A stretch of 60,013 nucleotides of DNA from Lachnospiraceae bacterium. Its GTDB lineage: Bacteria > Bacillota > Clostridia > Lachnospirales > Lachnospiraceae. The stretch lies in contig JAAWCE010000029.1 in assembly GCA_022793065.1 (NCBI GenBank), forward strand, positions 1 to 60,013, written 5' to 3'. Both the position numbers and the translations under genes were made by a program. Below the pieces are notes generated by a model, which made no database searches, had not been told where the DNA came from, and saw only the letters and a list, made by a program, of their open reading frames with translations. The stretch's first letter is position 1. Every line of letters begins with the position of its first letter. Below are positions 53,089 to 60,013 of this stretch, piece after piece.

Positions 53089-53496
53089 GTGAGGACTAAG
53101 GCGAATATGAACGGGATTATATATGACGCGAGAAAAATCAGAGCATACGAAGGCTTGATGGCTTTAGGAGAATATGCCGGAAAGGATGCCCATTGGCTGG
53201 GAGAATTGTGGGAGGGATTGTTGACAGACCATGGACAAATGCGGGAGTTTATGTATTATTTGGATAATCATACGTTTTGTGACGAAGACCGTTGTAAGGG
53301 GTATGGGCTGACGGATTTGTATGTCTGGCAAATGGATCGTTATAATCTGGTTAGGGATATTGGGAAAAATACGGAATGTTGTAATAAGGAATCTATGGTA
53401 TTGAATGCCTTTAAGACCATGCAGCAAATGAAGAAAGACCCGGACGTTTACTTGAAGAGGTTGACTTCCGGGGAGGGGATGGATCAGTTACAGTAA
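53089..53496 (+). CDS. Uncharacterised small protein
   Basis: A 135-residue soluble, helical protein that I do not recognise. Features are 'ARKIRAYEGLMALGEYAGKDAHWLGELWEGLL' and a Cys/His-containing segment 'HTFCDEDRCKGYGLTDLYVWQMDRYN'. The GTG at 53089 follows AGGAG with short spacing; ATG 53107 is an alternative that removes six residues. It is probably co-transcribed with the DUF6171-like gene. Confidence 0.7.
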   Translation: MRTKANMNGIIYDARKIRAYEGLMALGEYAGKDAHWLGELWEGLLTDHGQMREFMYYLDNHTFCDEDRCKGYGLTDLYVWQMDRYNLVRDIGKNTECCNKESMVLNAFKTMQQMKKDPDVYLKRLTSGEGMDQLQ

Positions 53497-53600
53497 AATG
53501 ATTGAAAGTAGTGTTTTGTGTTGAGATGGCATATGGAATGTGTTTAATGATTTCAGATGTACTTTTGTTTTAAACAAATTGATATTGAATTGGAGATAAT

Positions 53601-54047
53601 ATGACGAAGCATGAATTTTTGGAAAAATTGCGCGTGGCGTTAAGCGGCAGAGTGACTGCAGATATTGTCACGGATAATTTGCACTTTTATGAGGACTATA
53701 TTAATACGGAAGTCCGCAAAGGAAAAAGTGAGGAACAAGTGCTTTCTGCTTTGGGCGATCCCAGGTTGATTGCGAAAACGATTGTGGAAACCAAGGGCGA
53801 AAGTTCCGCGGAAGAGGCTGAAAACAATACTGCGCGTCGTAATGTCTGGGGAATGGGTGAAGAAGGGCAGGAACATTTTCGTAAAGGGATCAGGGTACCG
53901 GCAGTATTATGGCTGGTAATTGTGATTTTGATTGTGGTGTTAATCTTAAGTGCTGTATTTTCGGTTATCACGGCGATTCTGCCGGTGATTCTGCCTATTT
54001 TATTGGTATTGCTGGCGGTTAAAGTATTTCGGGATTGGATACACTGA
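53601..54047 (+). CDS. DUF1700 (HAAS-domain) membrane protein
   Basis: A 148-residue protein. The N-terminal helical HAAS/DUF1700 domain ('KHEFLEKLRVALSGRVTADIVTDNLHFYEDYI...EEQVLSALGDPRLIAKTIVE') is followed by a linker and two C-terminal hydrophobic segments (about 95-140). DUF1700 proteins usually sit beside PadR-like regulators and control them, but no padR gene is visible here. The ATG follows TTGGAGATAAT. It ends before the strong hairpin at 54125. Confidence 0.88.
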   Translation: MTKHEFLEKLRVALSGRVTADIVTDNLHFYEDYINTEVRKGKSEEQVLSALGDPRLIAKTIVETKGESSAEEAENNTARRNVWGMGEEGQEHFRKGIRVPAVLWLVIVILIVVLILSAVFSVITAILPVILPILLVLLAVKVFRDWIH

Positions 54048-54124
54048 CAGGCTGGGAATGTTGCGTTTTATAGTCTATTAATGTGTTATGGCCAATATGG
54101 GGGCTTGTCTGTGATGCACCTGAA

Positions 54125-54160
54125 AAAATGAGCCATTGGAGGGAACCAATGGCTCATTTT
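54125..54160 (+). terminator. Terminator after the DUF1700 gene
   Basis: A 15-bp perfect stem (54125-54139 with 54146-54160) with a 6-nt loop, ending in TTTT. The flanking A and T runs allow it to work in both directions. Confidence 0.78.
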
Positions 54161-54259
54161 GAGGGGAGTATAAATATATAAAGGGGGTAAACAGACGATG
54201 AAGGATATCTGTTTACATAAGTTATTATAAACCCTTTCCTTAAAAAAATCAAGTGAATA

Positions 54260-54277
54260 TTAGTACCAAAGTACTAA
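54260..54277. promoter_or_regulatory. Palindrome, possible operator upstream of the Asn/Gln-rich peptide gene
   Basis: TTAGTAC-CAAA-GTACTAA is a perfect 7+7 dyad at 54260-54277. It lies in the 330-bp gap 54048-54376 together with the terminator at 54125 and the hairpin at 54344-54360 (TGCCGC/GCGGCA) just before the ribosome binding site. Confidence 0.4.
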
Positions 54278-54376
54278 AAAAGTTTGGCATATTTTTTGTG
54301 CGATTTTGCCATACTAGTCCTGTAACTGATAACCAATTAAGATTGCCGCACAGAGCGGCAGGATGAGAGGAACAAA

Positions 54377-54526
54377 ATGGACAACAATAATTACAACAAC
54401 AGCACAAAGAATTCTGAGAATTACAAGGACAGTACACAGAACAGCCAGAATCAGAACAACAACAAGAACAATCAGAATAAGAACAATCAGAACCAGAACA
54501 AGAACAATCAGAACAAGAATTTCTAA
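54377..54526 (+). CDS. Asn/Gln-rich 49-residue protein
   Basis: A 49-residue frame starting at ATG 54377, 6 nt after GAGAGGAA. The composition is extreme: more than half of the residues are Asn or Gln, with Lys, Ser and Tyr and almost no hydrophobic residues (for example NNNKNNQNKNNQNQNKNNQN). It has its own leader hairpin, ribosome binding site and terminator (54541), so it looks like a real transcription unit, not a chance frame. There is no signal peptide. Such sequence is expected to be disordered and may self-assemble. I know of no function. The supplied gene calls did not contain it. Confidence 0.7.
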   Translation: MDNNNYNNSTKNSENYKDSTQNSQNQNNNKNNQNKNNQNQNKNNQNKNF

Positions 54527-54540
54527 GAAGTTCTGGAGAC

Positions 54541-54575
54541 AAAGGCACTGCGGTCAGGGCAGTGCCTTTGTTGTG
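54541..54575 (+). terminator. Terminator after the Asn/Gln-rich gene
   Basis: AAAGGCACTGC (54541-54551) and GCAGTGCCTTT (54559-54569) form an 11-bp stem with a 7-nt loop, followed by a T-rich end. Confidence 0.8.
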
Positions 54576-54637
54576 AAGGTTTCTATTTACATAATAGGGA
54601 AAAGAAGGTATACTTATTAGGAAAAGTGAGGTTGAAA

Positions 54638-55807
54638 ATGCGAAAATTTGAATTGATAGCCCCCTGTCATTTTGGGCTGGAATCCGTGCTCAAAAGGGAA
54701 ATTGACGATTTGGGATATGACATTACAGAAGTGGCAGACGGCAGAGTGACATTTTGGGGAGATGAAGAGGCGTTGTGTCGGGCGAATGTTTTTCTCAGGT
54801 CGGCAGAGCGTATTTTGATAAAAATCGGAAGTTTTCATGCGGAAAGCTTTGAAGAATTGTTTCAGGGTACGAAAGCGCTTCCCTGGGAAGAATATATACC
54901 GGAAGACGGCAGGTTTTGGGTGGCAAAGGCTGCCAGTGTGAAATCAAAATTGTTCAGCCCCTCGGACATACAGGCCATTATGAAAAAAGCTATGGTGGAG
55001 CGAATGAAAAATTTCTATCATGTAAGCTGGTTTTCCGAAGAAGGGGCCGGATTCCCTGTCAGGGTGTTTCTGATGAAGGATGAGGTGACAGTGGGATTGG
55101 ACAGCACAGGTGAGTCTCTGCACAAGAGGGGGTATCGTAAGCTGACGGTAAAGGCGCCCATTGCGGAAAATCTGGCGGCGGCATTGATTATGCTGACTCC
55201 CTGGAATGGGAGTCGTATTTTGGTGGACCCTTTTTGCGGCGGCGGTACGATTCCTATTGAAGCGGCCATGATGGCGGCAGGAATTGCGCCAGGTATGCAT
55301 CGAAGCTTTTTGGCGCAAAACTGGCCGCAGGTCATTGGGAAATCCGTTTGGCGGGATACTTTGGAGGAAGCGGGGGATTTGGTACATAGAAATGTGGATA
55401 CGGATATTCAAGGGTATGACATTGATGAGCGAATGGTGGAAATTGCCAGGGAAAACGCTCGTTTGGCAGGGGTGGAATCTCTGATACACTTTCAGCGGCG
55501 AGGTGTGGACCAGCTTAGTCATTCAAAAAAATACGGATTTATCATTACAAATCCGCCTTATGGAGAGAGACTGCAGGAGAGGGAAGCGTTGCCTGAATTA
55601 TATCGGATGATTGGCGAAAGATATCAAGCGTTGGATTCCTGGAGTATGTACCTGATTACCTCGTATGAAAATGCGGAACGGGATATAGGACGTAAGGCGG
55701 ACAAAAACCGCAAGATTTATAATGGTATGTTAAAAACGTATTATTATCAGTTTTTGGGGCCGAAACCAGGAAAAAAGAAGGATAATCATAGGGTTTGTGA
55801 TAGTTGA
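54638..55807 (+). CDS. THUMP-domain class I SAM-dependent RNA methyltransferase (RlmL/YpsC-like)
   Basis: A 389-residue methyltransferase. The N-terminal ferredoxin-like/THUMP part (about 1-155, 'FELIAPCHFGLESVLKREI') binds RNA. The C-terminal Rossmann domain has motif I 'LVDPFCGGGTIPIEAAMMA' and catalytic motif IV 'ITNPPYGERL', typical of N2-guanine methylation of rRNA. The family includes the RlmL N-terminal half and YpsC. The start is ATG 54638 with GAGG upstream; GTG 54626 is a possible alternative. The XTP pyrophosphatase gene follows after 36 bp. Confidence 0.93.
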   Translation: MRKFELIAPCHFGLESVLKREIDDLGYDITEVADGRVTFWGDEEALCRANVFLRSAERILIKIGSFHAESFEELFQGTKALPWEEYIPEDGRFWVAKAASVKSKLFSPSDIQAIMKKAMVERMKNFYHVSWFSEEGAGFPVRVFLMKDEVTVGLDSTGESLHKRGYRKLTVKAPIAENLAAALIMLTPWNGSRILVDPFCGGGTIPIEAAMMAAGIAPGMHRSFLAQNWPQVIGKSVWRDTLEEAGDLVHRNVDTDIQGYDIDERMVEIARENARLAGVESLIHFQRRGVDQLSHSKKYGFIITNPPYGERLQEREALPELYRMIGERYQALDSWSMYLITSYENAERDIGRKADKNRKIYNGMLKTYYYQFLGPKPGKKKDNHRVCDS

Positions 55808-55843
55808 AAAAGAAGATAAAGTATGGAGAAGGAGGTCAGACAA

Positions 55844-56428
55844 ATGATATTTGCCACGGGAAATGAGGGCAAAATGAAGGAAATCAGGATGATTATGGAA
55901 GATACCTGCGATAGAATTCTTTCTATGAAAGAAGCGGGAATATCTGTGGAAATACAGGAAAATGGCGTGACTTATGAGGAAAATGCGCTGCTTAAGGCGC
56001 GGGCTGTGGCAGCGCATACAAAGGAGATTGTATTAGCGGATGATTCAGGACTTGAAATAGATTATTTGAACAAGGAGCCGGGAGTTTATTCTGCAAGATA
56101 TATGGGAGAGAATACGCCTTACAATATCAAGAATGGAAATTTGATAAGCCGCCTGGAGGGAGTGCCGGAGGAAAAGCGCACGGCCAGGTTTGTCTGTGCG
56201 ATTGCCGCGGTGTTTCCTGATGGCAGAGAAGTTACCGTAAGAGCTGCAATTGAAGGCAGAATAGGATATGAAGAGAAGGGTGACAATGGCTTTGGGTATG
56301 ATCCAATTTTTTATGTGCCTGAGATGGGAAAAACCACAGCAGAACTTACGGAGGAAGAAAAAAATCGGATTAGCCACCGTGGAAAGGCGCTTCGGCTTAT
56401 GAAAGAGGAATTAAGGAAGACTGTATGA
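55844..56428 (+). CDS. rdgB: XTP/dITP diphosphatase (RdgB/HAM1 family)
   Basis: A 194-residue house-cleaning nucleotide pyrophosphatase that removes dITP/XTP from the nucleotide pool. The family motifs are 'FATGNEGKMKEI' (N-terminal), 'TYEENALLKARAVA', 'VLADDSGLEI', 'PGVYSARYMG' and 'DNGFGYDPIFYVPE'. The start is ATG 55844, placed by AAGGAGG; the ORF extends 7 codons upstream without a site. Its stop overlaps the start of the next gene (ATGA), so translation is coupled. Confidence 0.96.
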   Translation: MIFATGNEGKMKEIRMIMEDTCDRILSMKEAGISVEIQENGVTYEENALLKARAVAAHTKEIVLADDSGLEIDYLNKEPGVYSARYMGENTPYNIKNGNLISRLEGVPEEKRTARFVCAIAAVFPDGREVTVRAAIEGRIGYEEKGDNGFGYDPIFYVPEMGKTTAELTEEEKNRISHRGKALRLMKEELRKTV

Positions 56429-56898
56429 AGATATTGATTGTCAGTGATACGCATAGAAAAAATCAAAATTTTTTTAATGTTGTCCGGAAACAGTCTCCGG
56501 ATATGGTTATACATTGCGGGGATGCTGAGGGGTGTGAGGATGATTTGGCCCAGGCTGCAGGTTGTCCGCTCATGATTGTATTGGGAAATAATGATTTTTT
56601 TTCCTGTCTGCCAAGGGAATTGGAGTTAGAGTTAGAGGGACATAAGGTGTGGGTAACCCATGGGCATAATTATTATGTATCCATGGGAAATGAGAACATA
56701 AAGAGGGAGGCAGCGGCAAAGGGCATGGACATTGTAGTATATGGGCATACTCATAGGCCAATAGTTGACAGGGATGGGGATATTACTGCGGTTAATCCTG
56801 GAAGCCTTTCTTATCCCAGACAGGACGGGCATAAACCCTCATATGTGATTATGGAAGTGGAGAAGGAGAAAGTACATTTTACCATAGAATACATATAA
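56425..56898 (+). CDS. YfcE/MJ0936-family metallophosphoesterase
   Basis: A 157-residue calcineurin-like phosphodiesterase. Metal-binding motifs are 'VSDTHRKNQNF', 'IHCGDAEG', 'VLGNNDFF', 'VTHGHNYYV' and 'VYGHTHRP'. Its length fits the YfcE group, which hydrolyses phosphodiesters in vitro; the natural substrate is unclear. It overlaps rdgB by 4 nt, a common gene pair in Firmicutes. Confidence 0.94.
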   Translation: MKILIVSDTHRKNQNFFNVVRKQSPDMVIHCGDAEGCEDDLAQAAGCPLMIVLGNNDFFSCLPRELELELEGHKVWVTHGHNYYVSMGNENIKREAAAKGMDIVVYGHTHRPIVDRDGDITAVNPGSLSYPRQDGHKPSYVIMEVEKEKVHFTIEYI

Positions 56899-56904
56899 TT
56901 TTTC

Positions 56905-56934
56905 TTGACATAGAAGGAAGAGTTGCGTTATAAT
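56905..56934 (+). promoter_or_regulatory. Consensus sigma-A promoter of tRNA-Pro
   Basis: TTGACA and TATAAT, both perfect, are separated by 18 bp. The tRNA begins 37 bp downstream. Confidence 0.75.
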
Positions 56935-56971
56935 AATAAAGTACGCAGTTGATGGAAGAAGCGTAATGTAT

Positions 56972-57046
56972 CGGGGTGTGGCTCAGTTTGGCTAGAGCGC
57001 CTGGTTTGGGACCAGGAGGTCGCAGGTTCGAATCCTGTCACCCCGA
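56972..57046 (+). tRNA. tRNA-Pro (anticodon TGG)
   Basis: The acceptor stem is CGGGGTG/CACCCCG, the anticodon arm is CCTGG-TTTGGGA-CCAGG with anticodon TGG, and the T arm contains GGTTCGAATCC. The discriminator is A. Confidence 0.96.
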
Positions 57047-57086
57047 TTTTTTTATGGTTACAAGCCGGGCGGGTCCGGTGACGGGA

Positions 57087-57123
57087 AAGGCTGTTGGGGA
57101 ACGTGTTTACCAACAGCCTTTTT
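57087..57123 (+). terminator. Terminator after tRNA-Pro
   Basis: AAGGCTGTTGG (57087-57097) and CCAACAGCCTT (57110-57120) form an 11-bp stem followed by five T residues. Confidence 0.82.
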
Positions 57124-57138
57124 CGTTGTCGGACACAT

Positions 57139-57343
57139 GCGGCGACAGCCGCAAAGCGAGGAAAGCCCCAGGCTTTTCGAGCGTGCCCGGCGGACTTGAG
57201 CCAGTGTTTCTGGCTCATTCTAAGCTGTCTTTTTGGTGAATACATACCTAGAAGATACGGAAAAGGGCACCTGCTGCTCCCACTATACTCCAATGCCTCA
57301 CAACCACTTGGACGGCAGGCGGAGCGCAAGGAGTATAAAATAT
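57139..57343. repeat. Multi-hairpin repeat, copy 1
   Basis: It is nearly identical to segments of 59349-59637. It contains three small hairpins: GCGGC/GCCGC (57139-57152), GAAAGCC/GGCTTTTC and GAGCCA/TGGCTC. A segment with GGTGAATACATACCT and a 3' block (CTCCAATGCCTCAC... GGCAGGCGGA) follow. Short open frames across it are by-products of the repeat. It begins 16 bases after the tRNA-Pro terminator. The AT-rich remainder up to 57538 shows no gene. Confidence 0.8.
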
Positions 57344-57538
57344 GTTTACTGACAAAAATTTCATGGGAATTTTACTGTAAAAAGGAGGCGCTTTTTGTTA
57401 TAATAAAGATATATTATAGAAACTTCCTTTTAGAATTATGTGTAACTATTGAAAATGAATTAATAAATATACATTGTATATATCAGGCATATTTTTTATT
57501 ATCAAGTGTATAAATCGGTACTTATGGAGATATGTTCT

Positions 57539-58162
57539 ATGTTTTCATTACAGAAATATGTGAATGACCCATGTGGCACATTAAGCGTTCCATATTGGAA
57601 ATCAAAAGGGATTGTTGTGCCTGAAAATATGAAAATAATTCATGATAGAGATTATTACGGAATGCTTATTGACTATAATGATGAGGCATATTTTCGGCTA
57701 TCTCATAATCTAAAAAATATCGGTCAGGTAAATTTGTCTGATATTGAGATAGTATCTGGAGTGTCCGATATTAACGAATTTGTTCGATTTATAAATGCAA
57801 GTTATAGTGATTTAAGCGTTACCAAAGAGCAAATAGAAAGTTATCGCAAAACGCCTGTTTATTGTTCTGACTTGTGGATTCTATTGAAAGAAAAAAATTC
57901 GGATACTGTTGTCGCAGGAGGAATAGCTGACTATGACAGAGAAGCGAATGAATTGATTTTAGAGTGGATACAGGTACTTCCTCATTACCGAAAGAAGGGT
58001 TATGGACAGTTAGTAGTGAGAAGTCTGTTGTTGAAAATGCAAGATATAGCTGATTTTGCAACTGTTTCAGGAAAAGTAAATAATCCGACTAATCCACAAG
58101 GGTTATATAGAAAATGTGGATTTACTGGTAATGATGTTTGGCATATTCTTACGCAAAAATAA
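57539..58162 (+). CDS. GNAT-family N-acetyltransferase
   Basis: A 207-residue protein. The C-terminal GNAT core is visible: 'AGGIADYDREANELILEWIQVLPHYRKKGYGQLVVRSLL', with the R/Q-x-x-G-x-G/A acetyl-CoA loop (RKKGYGQ), and 'LYRKCGFTGNDVWHIL' at the end. The N-terminal 95 residues are specific to this protein. The ATG at 57539 has GGAGA 8 nt upstream; a GTG at 57506 lacks a site. It is more AT-rich than the genes before the tRNA, and it lies between two copies of the multi-hairpin repeat. The substrate is unknown. Confidence 0.87.
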   Translation: MFSLQKYVNDPCGTLSVPYWKSKGIVVPENMKIIHDRDYYGMLIDYNDEAYFRLSHNLKNIGQVNLSDIEIVSGVSDINEFVRFINASYSDLSVTKEQIESYRKTPVYCSDLWILLKEKNSDTVVAGGIADYDREANELILEWIQVLPHYRKKGYGQLVVRSLLLKMQDIADFATVSGKVNNPTNPQGLYRKCGFTGNDVWHILTQK

Positions 58163-58275
58163 AGTTTAAAATTCACTTTGAAGAATTGTCAGATTAAGCA
58201 GTGGGAATACTTTTCCGAAAAGGGAGTATGGAAAAGATAAGTTATGAAAAAGGACTGCCTGGAAGGAGATTGTCA

Positions 58276-58509
58276 ATGGAGGCTATTCGCAAATACATTG
58301 ATGCAAGCAGGTTGATGGATGTCACGGCATTGCCGGAAACTTTTAAATATCGAAAATTCATGGTTCTTGTCTTTATGGTGGAGAAACAGGAGGCGGAAAA
58401 GGTTGGTATGAAGTGGGAAGGTACAGAGGAGATGCGGGAAGAAAGGCAGCTTAAATATACAGAAAAAGGGGTAAAGGGATGGCAGAGAGCACACCGAAAC
58501 GAAAGATAA
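58276..58509 (+). CDS. Small uncharacterised protein overlapping the Rpn gene
   Basis: A 77-residue frame starting at ATG 58276, 7 nt after GGAAGGAG. It is rich in charged residues and Met ('MEAIRKYIDASRLMDVTALPETFKYRKFMVLVFMVEKQ'). Its last 31 nt overlap the start of the Rpn nuclease gene in another frame, suggesting coupled translation. The family is not recognised. An alternative is that it is a remnant of an older Rpn-like gene. Confidence 0.5.
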   Translation: MEAIRKYIDASRLMDVTALPETFKYRKFMVLVFMVEKQEAEKVGMKWEGTEEMREERQLKYTEKGVKGWQRAHRNER

Positions 58510-59318
58510 GGGACAGCGTGTTCACAAACCTGTTTCAAGAGAAAAAGTATCTGCTGCAGCTATATAAAGCCCTGCATCCAGAGGACGGAGAGGCTACGGA
58601 GCATGAAATTGCAGATGTCACACTCAAGCATGTGTTAGTGGATGCAGATTATAATGACTTGGGATTCTCTGTAGGCGACAGGCTTATGGTATTGGTGGAA
58701 AGCCAGTCAACGTGGACAATGAACATAATCATTCGTGCGCTGATGTACCTGATGCAGACATATCATGATTATTTCAGGAGGACGAACCAGAACCTGTATG
58801 GAAGCAAAAAGGTAAAGATGCCGAAGCCGGAACTGTATGTGATATTTACAGGAGAAAGAAAAACAATTCCGAATATAATGTCACTGTCAAAGGACTTTTT
58901 TCATGGAACCAGAATTTCCATTGATGCGGAAATCAAAGTTTTGTATCAGGAGAATGAAAGGGACATTATCGGGCAGTATATTATTTTTTGCAAGGTCTAT
59001 CAGGAGCAGAGAAAATGCTATGGTAATACCAGAGAGGCGGTTACGGAAACAATTCGTCTCTGCAAGGACAGGAATGTGCTGAAAGAGTATCTGGAAAGCA
59101 GGGAAAAGGAGGTTGTAGATATAATGATGACATTATTTGATGATGAACAGATTTACAAGGCTTTTGAGAATGACATTAAACAGGAAGCAGCTAAAAACAA
59201 GGCAATCTTTATGATACAAAAGGGAAAAATTGCCATAGATGAGATTGCTGAGTATTTCCCGGAGCTGTCGGAGGAAGACCGAAAGGAAATTGAATCTCAG
59301 GTTTTACAGCAGGTCTAG
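58479..59318 (+). CDS. Rpn family recombination-promoting nuclease / putative transposase
   Basis: A 279-residue protein of the Rpn (PD-(D/E)XK, PDDEXK_2) family. Residues 'KRKIRDSVFTNLFQEKKYLLQLYKAL' start the domain. 'FSVGDRLMVLVESQSTW' carries the catalytic D...E-x-Q-S pattern. The C-terminal helical tail 'IFMIQKGKIAIDEIAEYFPELSEED' is typical of Firmicute members. Rpn proteins cleave DNA and increase recombination, and recent work links some to phage defence. It lies between two copies of the multi-hairpin repeat, with the GNAT gene upstream. Confidence 0.92.
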   Translation: MAESTPKRKIRDSVFTNLFQEKKYLLQLYKALHPEDGEATEHEIADVTLKHVLVDADYNDLGFSVGDRLMVLVESQSTWTMNIIIRALMYLMQTYHDYFRRTNQNLYGSKKVKMPKPELYVIFTGERKTIPNIMSLSKDFFHGTRISIDAEIKVLYQENERDIIGQYIIFCKVYQEQRKCYGNTREAVTETIRLCKDRNVLKEYLESREKEVVDIMMTLFDDEQIYKAFENDIKQEAAKNKAIFMIQKGKIAIDEIAEYFPELSEEDRKEIESQVLQQV

Positions 59319-59348
59319 TAGAATTGTTCCGTGGCGCCCCGCCTTTTT

Positions 59349-59637
59349 GCGGCGACAGCCGCAAAGCGAGAAAAGCCCCAGGCTTTTCGAGCGTGCCCGG
59401 CGGACTTGAGCCAGTGTTTCTGGCTCATTATATATGACAATAGAAAACTTGCAAAGCGTGTTTTCTATTGTATGTTTATTCTGTATATTCTAATCTGTCT
59501 TTTTGGTGAATACATACCTGGAAGATACGGAAAAGGGCACCTGCGAGGCAGCTGTACGCCCCTTTTTTTACTGAATCTGCTCCCATTATACTCCAATGCC
59601 TCACCACCACTTGGACGACAGGCGGAACAAAAGGAAG
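59349..59637. repeat. Multi-hairpin repeat, copy 2, with two extra segments
   Basis: 59349-59429 matches 57139-57219 with few changes. About 61 bp then intervene, containing a 12-bp hairpin, ACAATAGAAAAC (59437-59448) with GTTTTCTATTGT (59460-59471). The match resumes at 59491-59545, is broken again by about 31 bp (59546-59576), and ends with 59577-59637. The two copies are in the same direction, 2.2 kb apart, and flank the GNAT and Rpn genes. Confidence 0.8.
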
Positions 59638-59667
59638 AGAAAATTGAATATGGTACTATCGTTAATC

Positions 59668-59712
59668 AAGAACCATGCCAGATTATGAAAAGTCCCGCAT
59701 GGTTCTTTTTTT
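59668..59712 (+). terminator. Strong Rho-independent terminator
   Basis: AAGAACCATGC (59668-59678) and GCATGGTTCTT (59697-59707) form an 11-bp stem followed by a long T run. It lies after repeat copy 2. Confidence 0.85.
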
Positions 59713-59775
59713 CTGGCAGTAGAATTTTTCCAGAGTGTAGGTTCTGCTGTTGCACAAAACACGAAAGGAGACGAA

Positions 59776-59885
59776 ATGAAGAAATTAGCTGAAAAGGAGA
59801 TTCTGTTAAAGACCAGTTGGTGTTAAAGCCACAGGAGGACACAGCGCCATACAGAGTACCAAACGCTATCAGCATGCCACTATGA
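59776..59885 (+). pseudogene. Possible decayed gene fragment
   Basis: AAAGGAG precedes an ATG (59776) that opens 'MKKLAEKEILLK', which soon stops. A frame shift would continue into 'KPQEDTAPYRVPNAISMPL' to the TGA at 59885. This may be a frameshifted remnant, or chance. The sequence then runs into a terminator-like hairpin. Confidence 0.25.
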
Positions 59886-59982
59886 ACAGGATGTAGTCAG
59901 ATATGGCAAAACTGGAAGAGATTTTCGGGAATACAATAGCGGCATCACAATAGCAGCGCATGATGTGACGGCTGTACTTATG

Positions 59983-60011
59983 GAGGGGATATCGTTTGGT
60001 ATTCCCTCTTT
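59983..60011 (+). terminator. Terminator-like hairpin at the window edge
   Basis: GAGGGGATA and TATTCCCTC form a 9-bp stem (one G-U pair) followed by TTTT, cut by the window end. Confidence 0.55.
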
Positions 60012-60013
60012 TA

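Noticed and set aside
56928..57329. 133-residue minus-strand frame across tRNA-Pro
   Set aside because: It covers a tRNA gene and the repeat; frames reading 'GFEPATSWSQTRRSSQTEPHP' are the familiar false translation of tRNA antisense.
59331..59792. 153-residue frame across repeat copy 2 (and a similar one at 57094-57513)
   Set aside because: It is translated from the multi-hairpin repeat itself and from hairpin sequence; the same short segment appears in both copies because the DNA is repeated, not because it is a gene.

Overview
The window looks like a chromosomal segment from an anaerobic Firmicute of the class Clostridia, most likely a gut Lachnospiraceae. The reasons are the gene families present (pyruvate:ferredoxin oxidoreductase, a two-gene SufBC system, DUF1540, DUF1700 and DUF6171-type small proteins, a DUF5702/TadE-type Tad pilus locus, a threonine T-box leader), strong GGAGG ribosome binding sites, frequent GTG/TTG starts and moderate GC. 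No rRNA, CRISPR array, complete insertion sequence or prophage is visible.

Layout. 1-5.9 kb: MATE transporter, DegV lipid-binding protein, DUF3737 beta-helix protein, MalY/PatB-type C-S lyase and an XRE regulator. 6.1-11.8 kb (minus strand): pyruvate:ferredoxin oxidoreductase, then sufB/D-like and sufC-like genes. 12-16.6 kb: a chemoreceptor, two unknown proteins (one behind a near-consensus sigma-28 promoter), a lipoprotein cyclophilin and a divergent XRE regulator. 16.8-44.4 kb: one long co-directional locus behind two tandem sigma-A promoters. It encodes a Tad (type IVb) pilus machine (TadZ-, CpaF-, TadB- and TadC-like proteins, Flp pilin, two TadE-like pseudopilins, a DUF5702 protein, prepilin peptidase and a WG-repeat protein), then a phosphosignalling module (FHA protein, PP2C phosphatase, membrane Ser/Thr kinase, and a membrane protein with seven 12-residue Thr-Thr-Val-Leu-type repeats), then a 2937-residue Ig-like surface protein with six exact-length 120-residue repeats, and a polytopic membrane protein. 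44.6-50.5 kb: a CarD-like regulator, a large XRE/TPR regulator with a convergent 42-residue secreted-peptide gene that was not in the supplied gene calls, a Thr T-box with thrS, and a DUF1540 protein. 50.7-52.1 kb: an AT-rich two-gene Panacea/GNAT-like toxin-antitoxin candidate, next to tRNA-Arg. 52.8-56.9 kb: small Lachnospiraceae-type proteins, an Asn/Gln-rich 49-residue protein, a THUMP methyltransferase, XTP pyrophosphatase and a YfcE phosphodiesterase. 57-60 kb: tRNA-Pro, then a GNAT gene and an Rpn nuclease gene flanked by two copies of a structured repeat.

How the genes may work together. The 28-kb Tad locus reads as one surface-organelle unit. Pilus assembly genes, a kinase/phosphatase/FHA switch and a giant cell-wall-spanning adhesin candidate share direction, with short gaps or overlaps. 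The shared T-T-V-L motif in the FHA protein and in the repeat membrane protein suggests a phosphothreonine/FHA docking circuit; this is an inference from motif resemblance to the GarA/PknB system. The most interesting non-protein signals are a family of long hairpin repeats ending in a small GC hairpin directly before ribosome binding sites, with compensatory changes between copies, and the regulator/peptide pair with a 20-nt inverted repeat in the peptide promoter region.
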